From Ignavibacteria bacterium UBA6906 (GTDB lineage: Bacteria > Bacteroidota > Ignavibacteria > UBA10030 > UBA6906), in contig DKBG01000102.1 in assembly GCA_002451155.1 (NCBI GenBank), forward strand, positions 1 through 5,451: 5,451 bases of DNA, written 5' to 3'. This document shows, in pieces, positions 1-5,451 of this stretch; position 1 is the stretch's first letter; the number at the start of each line of letters is the position of its first letter. The notes beneath the pieces were generated by a model that worked only from the letters and a program-made list of their open reading frames with translations, was not told where the DNA came from and searched no databases. Position numbers and translations under genes: made by a program.

Positions 1-389
1 ATCCGGAAGAAGCGGCGCGCTCGTACGAATCCCACTTGAGACAGAAATTCACCGGCGGTCGCGCCGCCTTTGACATTGTCCTTCTCGGAGTTGGGACAGA
101 CGGGCACGTTGCATCCCTCTTCCCCGGCTCAACGGCATTGCAGGAGCGGGAGCGCTGGGTTGTAGTGACGAGCGCCCCTGCCCCCCCAGTCACGAGGATC
201 TCCCTGACCTTCCCGGCATTGAATGCCGCATCGGAGATCCTTCTGCTCGTATCAGGCGTGGAGAAATCAGCCATCCTGCTGGAGCTGGAGCGTGCAAACA
301 AGGGGACCGGCTCTCCCTTCCCCGTTTCCAAGCTCTCCCCGGCCGGCCCGCTGCTCTTCTTCGTTGATAGGCAGGCCGCAGGAGCGTAA
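1..389 (+). CDS. pgl: 6-phosphogluconolactonase, C-terminal part (5' end outside window)
   Basis: Hydrolyses 6-phosphogluconolactone to 6-phosphogluconate in the cytoplasmic oxidative pentose phosphate pathway. The frame is open from position 3, with no stop before the left edge, and the first visible residues (PEEAARSYESHL) already look like family sequence. The TTG at 36 is therefore internal and the gene is truncated by the window. About 128 residues are visible, roughly half of a usual 220-250 residue enzyme. The hallmark glycine-rich motif DIVLLGVGTDGHVASLFPGS is encoded at 72-131 and includes the conserved DGH-ASLFP core. The downstream VTRISLTFPALNAA and LLVSGVEKSAIL segments also match the family, which belongs to the NagB/RpiA/SugP-like fold. 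It ends in TAA at 387-389, nine bases before the stop of the converging gene. The DevB/Pgl family assignment is firm. What other pentose phosphate genes sit upstream cannot be seen. Confidence 0.95.
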   Translation, partial: PEEAARSYESHLRQKFTGGRAAFDIVLLGVGTDGHVASLFPGSTALQERERWVVVTSAPAPPVTRISLTFPALNAASEILLLVSGVEKSAILLELERANKGTGSPFPVSKLSPAGPLLFFVDRQAAGA

Positions 390-395
390 GGCTCC
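381..395. other. small hairpin in the convergent gene junction
   Basis: GGAGC (381-385) and GCTCC (391-395) form a 5-bp stem around a 5-base loop that contains the TAA stop of the lactonase gene. It sits where two converging genes end nine bases apart, so it could act as a weak bidirectional transcription end. No T-tract follows on either strand and the stem is short, so this is a structural observation rather than a terminator call. Confidence 0.25.
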
Positions 396-398
396 ACT

Positions 399-1565
399 TC
401 AGTCGTGCGATGCAGCCGCCCGTCTCGCCGTCCAGGCATCGCCGACGAGCAAGACCAGCGCACCAAAACCCCACACAAACCCCACCACAATGATCAGCCC
501 GCCGAGATAGGGGATGAATGTCAATGCCTGGACGATGAGAAGCCCGACCAGGAACGACCAGAAAGGCGCCCAGCCGCCTCCCTGCATGTTCCTGAAGATG
601 AGCTCCCCAGTAAGAAGCGCCAGCGAGAGCTGCGAGAGGAATGCGAACCAGAAATAGACATCAAACAACAACAGAGCAAGGGGGAACCCGACAACTGTAA
701 CGGCCAGGATGATCATCAGAACCGGCAGCAAGAGAATCGATGCAAATCCCCAGAGCAGACTCGTCACAGACCGATTTCGAACCATCGTCGCGTAACGTAC
801 AAAAATCCCTCTGAAGAGAGCGAAGAACACCGCTCCTGTCACCAGCAGACAGGCAGCCCAGAGAATTCGCAGGAAAACGCCGAAACCAGGTCCACCGGCA
901 ATCCCCTTTGTCTCCTTTTCCTCCGGAGCAACGATCTTCACGCTCCCCCTCACGGTCCCGTCACCTATATGGACCTGATCCTTCTCCGCCCGGGCAGTCA
1001 GATTCCCCGCGATATTCGCGCCCGGCAGGAGGGTGAGCTGGCCGCCCGCGAAGGTGAGGTCTCCCCCAACCATGCCGGTAATTTCGGAGGACCCGGAAAA
1101 CACCATGGCATTGCCCTGAATCTGTCCGGAACTCTGCATATCACCCCCTGCTGCAATCACTCCTCCCTTGACGACTCCGGGACGGCCGATCACTATGGTC
1201 CCACCGGCAGCGGTTACGTTCTTCCCAACCTGCCCGTCAATGCGCACGATGCCGCCCCCGACCCGGATATCATCGCTCACCACGCCCGTAATCGTAACCT
1301 GACCGCCAGCGACAAGGAGATCACCGTTGACTGTTCCGCTGACATCAACCCTCCCTCCGGCCGCATACACATCTCCGTTCACGGTCCCTTCGATCGAAAC
1401 AACATCCCCTGCGGCGAAGTACCACCCCTCATGAACCTGCGTTGAGGGGAGAATTTCCGTGTGTTGCGCTCTCCCCTCCGGGGTGTTCTTTTCACTGTCG
1501 CAGGAGACAAGTGAAAAGATGATCGTCACGCTCAGTAAGGCGGGAGCGATGGTTCTTCCTATCAT
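399..1565 (-). CDS. lipoprotein-like bactofilin/polymer-forming beta-helix protein with C-terminal membrane domain
   Basis: 388 residues. Residues 1-22 look like a lipoprotein signal peptide: a short basic start, a hydrophobic stretch, then the lipobox LVSC with Cys22 followed by Asp23. Residues 47 to about 210 are a glycine/valine-rich beta-helix built from roughly nine turns, mostly 17 residues long, with the pattern GD-x-x-x-A-G-G-x-V-x-I-x-G-x-V-x, as in bactofilin (polymer-forming cytoskeletal) domains. A charged linker (about 211-222) leads to four or five membrane segments at about 228-251, 269-294, 296-323, 334-350 and 353-375. The start is ATG at 1563-1565 with a strong ribosome site. 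Classical bactofilins are cytoplasmic filament formers. Here the signal peptide places the helix outside the cytoplasm, and Asp at +2 would fit inner-membrane retention by the enterobacterial Lol rule (inference for this organism). The domain assignment is good, but the biological role is unknown; scaffolding of envelope proteins is a guess. Confidence 0.8.
   Translation of the reverse strand: MIGRTIAPALLSVTIIFSLVSCDSEKNTPEGRAQHTEILPSTQVHEGWYFAAGDVVSIEGTVNGDVYAAGGRVDVSGTVNGDLLVAGGQVTITGVVSDDIRVGGGIVRIDGQVGKNVTAAGGTIVIGRPGVVKGGVIAAGGDMQSSGQIQGNAMVFSGSSEITGMVGGDLTFAGGQLTLLPGANIAGNLTARAEKDQVHIGDGTVRGSVKIVAPEEKETKGIAGGPGFGVFLRILWAACLLVTGAVFFALFRGIFVRYATMVRNRSVTSLLWGFASILLLPVLMIILAVTVVGFPLALLLFDVYFWFAFLSQLSLALLTGELIFRNMQGGGWAPFWSFLVGLLIVQALTFIPYLGGLIIVVGFVWGFGALVLLVGDAWTARRAAASHD
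936..1427 (-). repeat. 51-bp (17-residue) coding repeat of the beta-helix
   Basis: Protein turns start at residues 47, 64, 81, 98, 115, 134, 151, 168 and 187. Most are exactly 17 residues long. Two are 19 (115-133 and 168-186), and the last, degenerate one is about 20. Examples are GDVYAAGGRVDVSGTVN and GDLLVAGGQVTITGVVS. The DNA is diverged between copies, so this is a protein-level repeat maintained by structure rather than a recent tandem duplication. Confidence 0.75.
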
Positions 1566-1578
1566 GGCCTCCTCCTTT
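1566..1578 (-). promoter_or_regulatory. strong ribosome binding site of the bactofilin-like gene
   Basis: Read on the minus strand, AAAGGAGGAGGCC directly precedes the ATG at 1563-1565. AAGGAGG lies five bases from the start codon, an optimal spacing, and decides this start. Confidence 0.85.
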
Positions 1579-1650
1579 GCACGCTCATCTGTGGACGAAT
1601 TTCATGGGCCTCAGAATCTGGCAGAATGTACCTACTCAGACGACAAATGG

Positions 1651-1691
1651 AAACAAGAAAAAGAGCAGAGAGAACGTAGCTCTCTCTGCTC
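1651..1691 (-). terminator. rho-independent terminator, minus direction
   Basis: GAGCAGAGAGA (1663-1673) and TCTCTCTGCTC (1681-1691) form a perfect 11-bp stem with a 7-base loop. On the minus strand it is followed at once by TTTTTCTTGTTT (1662-1651), a U-rich tract. No T-tract follows on the plus side, so it acts on minus-strand transcripts only. It lies about 305 bp beyond the stop of the cNMP/methyltransferase gene and about 37 bp beyond the stop of the open frame at 1728-1955. It also insulates the bactofilin-like gene, whose start is about 86 bp further along. Confidence 0.85.
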
Positions 1692-1727
1692 CGGCACGGG
1701 CTATCGAACCCATTTCTATCTCAGCAC

Positions 1728-1955
1728 TTACAGACTCATCGTGGATGCATATGATCCCGAGCGTTGGACCCGCTCCGTTGTCAGGCCGAAATCGGCGTCT
1801 GTGGCGGTGCCGATGACGTGAACGTTCAAGGATTTCCATCGATCATGGACAGCCAGGAACTCAGTACCTGGACCTTCAATCGGTGTCCGGCCCCGAACGT
1901 AGGAAAGGGATCCTGAAGCCGAAAGTGGATGGGCATGGGCGGCAGGAGGGCGAGA
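1728..1955 (-). pseudogene. possible remnant of a decayed gene (3' end only)
   Basis: One minus-strand frame is open for 75 codons between a TGA at 1956-1958 and its TAA at 1728-1730. It has no ATG or GTG start except a methionine three codons from the end; a TTG lies about 33 codons before the stop. The translation reads like ordinary protein, for example TPIEGPGTEFLAVHDRWKSL and then VHVIGTATDADFGLTTERV, with a balanced composition, no cysteine, and many codons ending in G or C. Its stop is followed about 37 bp later by an intrinsic terminator, the position expected for the last gene of a transcript. I do not recognise the family. An open stretch of this length also arises by chance at this GC content, and the opposite strand has a shorter open frame here too, so the call is tentative. 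Confidence 0.3.
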
Positions 1956-1996
1956 TCACCAAACGGTCGAAGCGTCACCGGCGCACACGAGGCCCG

Positions 1997-3430
1997 TCAC
2001 CCTTCTTTCACGCATTCGGCGAAGAGATCGATCCCGAGAGGCTCAAACTGGATCCTCGTGCAGGGGCGCGCGAAGGGAGAATCCTTGAAGAGGCGATTCA
2101 TGTCCTCCTCCGTCCGGTGGATCAGATTCCAATCAAGGACGCAGCCCATGAACTCCTTTGCCGGATTCTTCGGGTGGAAATTCCCGAGGATGACTCTGCC
2201 CCCGGGAACGAGGTTCGCATGTGCGAAGTGGAGCACCTTGTTGACCAGCTTATCGTTGAGGTAATCGATGAGCCCGATACTGTAGATCATGTCCATCGGC
2301 TCGACCTTTGTTTTGCCTCTGCCGAGGAAGAGCGCCACGAGGTTTTCATTCACAAGCGCAATCTGGTTGGTGAGCTTCTGTTTACTGCGGACTTCGTCCA
2401 CGAATGCAAGAGCCTGGAGGTCAATGTCCATCAGGGTAATCTTCAGACGTGATTTCTCATCGAGGCTGGAAAAGGCGTCGAATACCTCGGTTGCGGGGCC
2501 GCTGGCCAGGCAGAGAATGTTTACGGTGCCCGAGGGCTTTTCCCTGACCGTGCGAACGATCTCATCGGCGAGGAGGGCCCGCCGGTTCCTCACCGCAATC
2601 GAGGGTGGGGTTTCCAGGAACATCCTGTCAATCAGCGGTCCAAGCCGGCCGGTCCCTCCCGGCGTGTTCGAATAGATCCCATGGATGGCGAGATAGTCGC
2701 CCGCGTACCCTCGCGGCTTCGAATAAAACCGTTCAGCCACTCCTGTCGTCAGCACATAGGGGAGCATGTCGTGCTGCAGACGCATCCCGAGATGTTGCCG
2801 GACGGATTCCGGCAGGGGGGAACCTTCCCCGAGGACGCCGTGGCATGTCTGCATCAGCTCCATCGCCTGCCCGAAAAAGCGACGGTAGTCCTCCTCGGAG
2901 AAGCCGCTCTGTTTGATCGCGTGTTTGTCAAGCTCAACCATGGTCTGCTTGAACCGCTCGATGGTTGCCTGGGCTTTTTGCGCGTGCGGGTCGCGCATCA
3001 ATGCGGGAACTCCCTCCTCTTCTGCGTAGAACTTCCTCGTCAGCTCACGGAGGCGGCGTGACATCGCGAGAATCACCGAACGGTAGAAATCCGCGGCGTA
3101 GCCGTCATCGTGTTCCAGCTTGCTCGCAAGGACACCCCGGGAGATCTCGAGCACGAGCGATGATTCCTCAGCCACAACGGTTGTTTCCGGCGGCTCTCCG
3201 GTAAAGTACGACATCTCGCCCAGGACAGTGCCGGGGGCACTTCGCTCGACGACTCTGCCGGCACCCTGCCCCACCATGACTCTGAAGAGCCCGTCGAGGA
3301 CGATGTACAGTGAGGAAGAGTGTTCTCCTTCCCGGATCAGAACCTCTCCCTGGATCAGATGGCGCTCCGTTCCTTTTTGCACAAGCCAGTGAAGGACATA
3401 CTCAGGAAGTGTCTCGAGCAAATTTGCCAT
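1997..3430 (-). CDS. cyclic-nucleotide-binding-like domain fused to a class I SAM-dependent methyltransferase
   Basis: 477 residues, presumably soluble and cytoplasmic: no signal peptide or membrane segment is visible. Residues about 10-130 form a CRP/cNMP-type beta-roll (LIQGEVLIREGEHSSSLYIV, then LGEMSYFTGEPPETTVVA). Residues about 145-235 are a helical linker. The region 236-290 carries FYSKPRGYAGDYLAIHGIY and AVRNRRALLADEI, which I recall as typical of proteins annotated as EF/3-hydroxypalmitic acid methyl ester biosynthesis methyltransferases. A Rossmann-type methyltransferase follows: NILCLASGPATE (304-315) as a degenerate SAM loop, LMDID (333-337) as the acidic strand-2 end, and LVPGGRVILGNF (407-418) as the post-motif strand. 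There is no helix-turn-helix, so it is not a CRP-type transcription factor. Substrate unknown; methyl ester formation on a fatty acid is inferred from resemblance only. The Arg expected in the phosphate-binding cassette is Glu82. The start at 3428-3430 has a ribosome site eight bases away. Confidence 0.85.
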   Translation of the reverse strand: MANLLETLPEYVLHWLVQKGTERHLIQGEVLIREGEHSSSLYIVLDGLFRVMVGQGAGRVVERSAPGTVLGEMSYFTGEPPETTVVAEESSLVLEISRGVLASKLEHDDGYAADFYRSVILAMSRRLRELTRKFYAEEEGVPALMRDPHAQKAQATIERFKQTMVELDKHAIKQSGFSEEDYRRFFGQAMELMQTCHGVLGEGSPLPESVRQHLGMRLQHDMLPYVLTTGVAERFYSKPRGYAGDYLAIHGIYSNTPGGTGRLGPLIDRMFLETPPSIAVRNRRALLADEIVRTVREKPSGTVNILCLASGPATEVFDAFSSLDEKSRLKITLMDIDLQALAFVDEVRSKQKLTNQIALVNENLVALFLGRGKTKVEPMDMIYSIGLIDYLNDKLVNKVLHFAHANLVPGGRVILGNFHPKNPAKEFMGCVLDWNLIHRTEEDMNRLFKDSPFARPCTRIQFEPLGIDLFAECVKEG

Positions 3431-3438
3431 AGAAAGGA

Positions 3439-3444
3439 CTCCTC
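3439..3444 (-). promoter_or_regulatory. ribosome binding site of the cNMP/methyltransferase gene
   Basis: GAGGAG on the minus strand ends eight bases before the ATG at 3428-3430, which supports this start. Confidence 0.7.
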
Positions 3445-3473
3445 AGACGCGTGTTGACCTCAGACTGCGGCCA

Positions 3474-3504
3474 GGTATATTGAAGACGTGGAAGAATTCG
3501 ACAA
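3474..3504 (-). promoter_or_regulatory. weak sigma-70-like promoter candidate
   Basis: On the minus strand TTGTCG (3504-3499) is followed after 19 bases by TATACC (3479-3474). The -10 match is partial and the spacer is longer than ideal. It lies about 45 bp upstream of the cNMP/methyltransferase start and would give that gene its own transcript separate from the efflux gene. Only a candidate. Confidence 0.2.
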
Positions 3505-3586
3505 CCGAGAAATGGATCCCCCGGAGAACATGACGAGAAGGAAATGGACAGTGGGTGACCACCCCGCGTGGGAGGCAGGACCGGTT

Positions 3587-5451
3587 TCAGGACGCGTCAG
3601 ATTTGCCGAGCGCTTCGTCGACGTTTGAGACCGTTGCGCCTTCCCTTGATATGTAGCTATAGATCGCCGGAATCACAAACAGGGTAAGGGCAGTCGCGAG
3701 CACGAGTCCGCCAACAACGGCAATGCCCATTGAGACCCGGCTTTCCGCTCCCGCACCGATCGCAAGCGCGATCGGAAGGGTCCCGAGGATGGTCGACAGC
3801 GCGGTCATGAGGATCGGCCGGAGCCGTGCGGCCGACGCGTCCTGAATCGCATTCAGTACCGAAAGGCCCTGCGCCTTTCGTTGATTCGCAAATTCGACAA
3901 TGAGGATGCCGTTCTTCGTAACCAGGCCGATGAGCATGATCTGACCGATCTGGCTGAAGATGTTGAGGGTCTGTCCAAAATACCAGAGCGAGAAAAGTGC
4001 GCCGGCGAGGGCGAGCGGAACTGTAAACATGATAATAAGGGGATCCCGAAAACTCTCGAACTGCGCGGCCAGAACCAGGTAGATGAGCACGAGCGCGAGG
4101 ATGAAAGCAAACAGCAGGCTCGAGGAACTCTCTTCATAGTCTTTCGACGGGCCGTCGAGTGCCGTACTGAACGTCTCGTCCAGTGTCCGGTTCGCGATCT
4201 CACGCATTGCAAGGATCCCGTCGCCGAGCGCATAGCCTTTCGCAAGGCCCGCAGAAACCGTGGCCGAGACGTACCGGTTGAAACGGTAGAGCGCGGGCGG
4301 ACTGCTCTGCTCCTTCAGCGTCACAAGATTATCCAGCTGTACGAGATCACCCCCAGCCGTCCGGATGGAGAGCGTTTTCAGGTCAAGAGGCTTATCGCGG
4401 TTTTCGCGTGTCATCTGACCGATCACCTGGTACTGCTTGTTGTTCATTATGAAATAGTCGAACCGCTGACCGCTGTACGCCAGTTGGAGTGTCTGTGCCA
4501 CATCAAGGGCCGATACGCCGAGCGCGCGGGCCCTGTCCCGGTTGATTTCGACGCGCAACTCCGGTTTGTTGAACTTGAGGTTGACGTCGATGAACTGGAA
4601 CGCCGGATTCTTCTCCGCCTCATCCAGGAACTTCGGCAGAAACTGGCGGAGTTTTTCGAAACTCGACGCCTGAATGACAAATTGCACGGGAAGGCCGCCC
4701 CCTCTCGAACCGATCGACTGATCCTGCGATACGAACGTCCGGGCCCCGGTGAATCCCCGGACCATCGTGGAGAGCTGATCCGCGATCGCCTGCTGCGAGC
4801 GGACCCGTTGATCGGCATCCTTCAAGATCAGGAAGCCAAACCCCGCATTCACGGATCCTCCGCCGAACCCGGGCGAGGTGACGGAAATTATGGCAGATCG
4901 CTCGGGGACGTTCTGCTGAACCGCGTCGATGAGCTGGGTCATGTACTGATCCATGTACTCGAAGGTCGCCCCCTCCGGAGCGCGCGCGGTAAGCCGTATC
5001 CTTCCGCGGTCTTCCAACGGTGCCAGTTCGGACTGCAGGAGGAACCCGAAGCCCATGATGAACAGAACGGCCCCGGCCATCGTCGGAAAGACGAGGGCTC
5101 GCCTCTTCAGAAACGCTCCAAGCCAGCGCCGGTACGTCTCCTGCATCGACACAAAGTACTTTTCCGTGGCGTGATAGAACTTGCTGTGCGAGTGTTTGCC
5201 CCGAAGAATCCGCGTCGCCATCATAGGGGTCAGGGTGAGCGCGACAAATGAAGAGATGATAACCGACCCTGCGAGGACGATTCCGAATTCCTTGAAGAGC
5301 CGGCCGGTAATACCCTGCAGGAAAATAACCGGAAGGAACACCGCCGCGAGGGCGACCGTTGTGGCGATTACGGCGAAGTAGACTTCCGCTGATCCCCGGA
5401 CACCCGCATCCCTCGGCTCCATTCCACGCTCGATCTTCGCGAAGATCGAGC
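3587..5451 (-). CDS. RND efflux transporter, HAE1 family, C-terminal ~620 residues (N-terminus outside window)
   Basis: Inner-membrane proton-driven pump subunit of a tripartite drug/solvent efflux system. The frame runs past the right edge: SIFAKIERGMEPRDAG spans the ATG at 5420-5422, which is thus internal. About 410-420 residues of a usual 1,030-1,050 are missing. Counting from that Met, membrane segments lie at about 14-34, 45-68 and 109-130, matching TM5-7, with an amphipathic stretch (about 80-105) between the last two. A large periplasmic porter/docking loop (about 131-432) follows, then TM8-12 at 436-454, 460-480, 490-511, 537-556 and 563-588. Lys503 in LVTKNGILIVEFANQ and Arg535 in LRPILMT correspond to AcrB Lys940 and Arg971 of the proton relay, so this half looks functional. 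The paired aspartates of TM4 would fall just beyond the edge. SELAPLEDRG and LVLAAQFESFRDP are typical HAE1 segments. Substrate cannot be predicted; the adaptor and outer-membrane partners are not in view. Confidence 0.95.
   Translation of the reverse strand, partial: SIFAKIERGMEPRDAGVRGSAEVYFAVIATTVALAAVFLPVIFLQGITGRLFKEFGIVLAGSVIISSFVALTLTPMMATRILRGKHSHSKFYHATEKYFVSMQETYRRWLGAFLKRRALVFPTMAGAVLFIMGFGFLLQSELAPLEDRGRIRLTARAPEGATFEYMDQYMTQLIDAVQQNVPERSAIISVTSPGFGGGSVNAGFGFLILKDADQRVRSQQAIADQLSTMVRGFTGARTFVSQDQSIGSRGGGLPVQFVIQASSFEKLRQFLPKFLDEAEKNPAFQFIDVNLKFNKPELRVEINRDRARALGVSALDVAQTLQLAYSGQRFDYFIMNNKQYQVIGQMTRENRDKPLDLKTLSIRTAGGDLVQLDNLVTLKEQSSPPALYRFNRYVSATVSAGLAKGYALGDGILAMREIANRTLDETFSTALDGPSKDYEESSSSLLFAFILALVLIYLVLAAQFESFRDPLIIMFTVPLALAGALFSLWYFGQTLNIFSQIGQIMLIGLVTKNGILIVEFANQRKAQGLSVLNAIQDASAARLRPILMTALSTILGTLPIALAIGAGAESRVSMGIAVVGGLVLATALTLFVIPAIYSYISREGATVSNVDEALGKSDAS
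5428..5451. repeat. perfect 24-bp palindrome at the window edge
   Basis: GCTCGATCTTCG is followed without a gap by its exact reverse complement, ending on the last base of the window. It lies within the efflux gene, encoding part of SIFAKIER, and the protein still matches the family there. It may extend further beyond the edge. Confidence 0.7.

Larger units (their letters stand above)
1566..1996. other. 431-bp intergenic region between the bactofilin-like gene and the cNMP/methyltransferase gene
   Basis: Contents seen, from left to right: a ribosome binding site at 1566-1578, a direct repeat CAGAAT (1612-1617 and 1622-1627), the minus-strand terminator (1651-1691), and several short inverted repeats (GAGCG/CGCTC at 1759-1775, GCCG/CGGC at 1785-1796, the palindrome TGAACGTTCA at 1819-1828, TCCAT/ATGGA at 1835-1849). 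An open frame without a start lies at 1731-1955. No complete gene, insertion sequence or canonical tRNA is visible. A promoter for the bactofilin-like gene must lie between the terminator and 1579, but no good -35/-10 pair stands out. Confidence 0.6.
3431..3586. other. 156-bp gap between the efflux gene and the cNMP/methyltransferase gene
   Basis: It holds the ribosome site and the weak promoter candidate above, and a short inverted repeat GGGTG-AC-CACCC at 3553-3564, about 22 bp past the efflux gene stop. That hairpin has no T-tract, so a factor-independent terminator is not shown. The gap is long for genes inside one operon, but co-transcription is not excluded. Confidence 0.5.

Noticed and set aside
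405..1445. A 346-codon open frame on the plus strand.
   Set aside because: Fully antisense to the bactofilin-like gene, with a composition rich in Arg, Pro, His and Gln and no recognisable domain. It is a shadow of the repeat-rich real gene.
1690..1763. tRNA-like features on the minus strand: T-arm-like sequence (ATGGG, loop with TTCGATAG, CCCGT at 1696-1713) and a near-pairing acceptor (GCTCGGG with CCGGAGC).
   Set aside because: The T-loop has eight bases rather than seven, the D-loop lacks GG, no proper anticodon stem forms, and the acceptor has a mismatch plus an extra base. The overall length of about 75 bases is suggestive, but tRNAscan-SE would be needed and I expect it to fail.
1819..1849. 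Palindrome TGAACGTTCA followed by TCCAT/ATGGA as a possible operator or recombination site.
   Set aside because: Short palindromes of this size are expected by chance. They lie inside the candidate remnant frame, and no promoter is near.
1883..2452. A 189-codon plus-strand open frame overlapping the 3' end of the cNMP/methyltransferase gene.
   Set aside because: Most of it is antisense to the methyltransferase domain, and its translation mirrors that gene. No ribosome site or family features.
3488..3628. A 46-codon plus-strand frame with a GTG start (VEEFDNREMDPPENMTRRKW...) in the gap before the efflux gene.
   Set aside because: It looks somewhat protein-like but has no ribosome site, ends inside the efflux gene in antisense, and is short enough to be chance.
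3881..5251. A 456-codon open frame on the plus strand.
   Set aside because: Antisense to the well-supported RND transporter; low-complexity charged translation and no family match. A shadow frame of GC-rich coding DNA.

Overview
The window comes from a diderm (Gram-negative type) bacterium with moderately high GC by eye and AGGAGG-type ribosome binding sites. The evidence for two membranes is an HAE1-type RND efflux pump and a lipoprotein-type signal peptide with Asp after the Cys. The phylum cannot be fixed from the sequence alone. There are four protein genes, two of them cut by the window edges, plus one possible gene remnant.

Layout, left to right. Positions 1-389 (+) hold the C-terminal half of 6-phosphogluconolactonase (oxidative pentose phosphate pathway). 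It converges, with a 9-bp gap, on 399-1565 (-), a lipoprotein-like membrane protein that joins a bactofilin-type beta-helix (17-residue repeats) to a C-terminal block of four or five membrane segments. Positions 1566-1996 are a gap of 431 bp without an annotated full gene. It holds a clear intrinsic terminator facing the minus direction (1651-1691) and, just upstream of it on the minus strand, a 75-codon open frame (1731-1955) with no plausible start that reads like a decayed gene end. Positions 1997-3430 (-) encode a two-domain protein: an N-terminal cyclic-nucleotide-binding fold and a C-terminal class I SAM-dependent methyltransferase resembling the proteins annotated as 3-hydroxypalmitate methyl ester (EF-type) biosynthesis enzymes. 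Positions 3431-3586 are its leader region. Positions 3587-5451 (-) hold the C-terminal ~620 residues of an RND multidrug/solvent efflux transporter whose N-terminus lies beyond the right edge.

The three main minus-strand genes all read right to left, but the gaps (156 and 431 bp) and the terminator between the second and third argue against one tight operon. The efflux pump, the cNMP/methyltransferase protein and the membrane-tethered bactofilin-like protein all fit an envelope or signalling theme, but no shared pathway is shown. I do not see a CRISPR array, an insertion sequence, or a convincing RNA gene. The points most worth a second look are the extracytoplasmic bactofilin-like protein, the charge reversal in the phosphate-binding cassette of the cNMP domain, the orphan terminator with a possible gene remnant, and a perfect 24-bp palindrome at the right edge.
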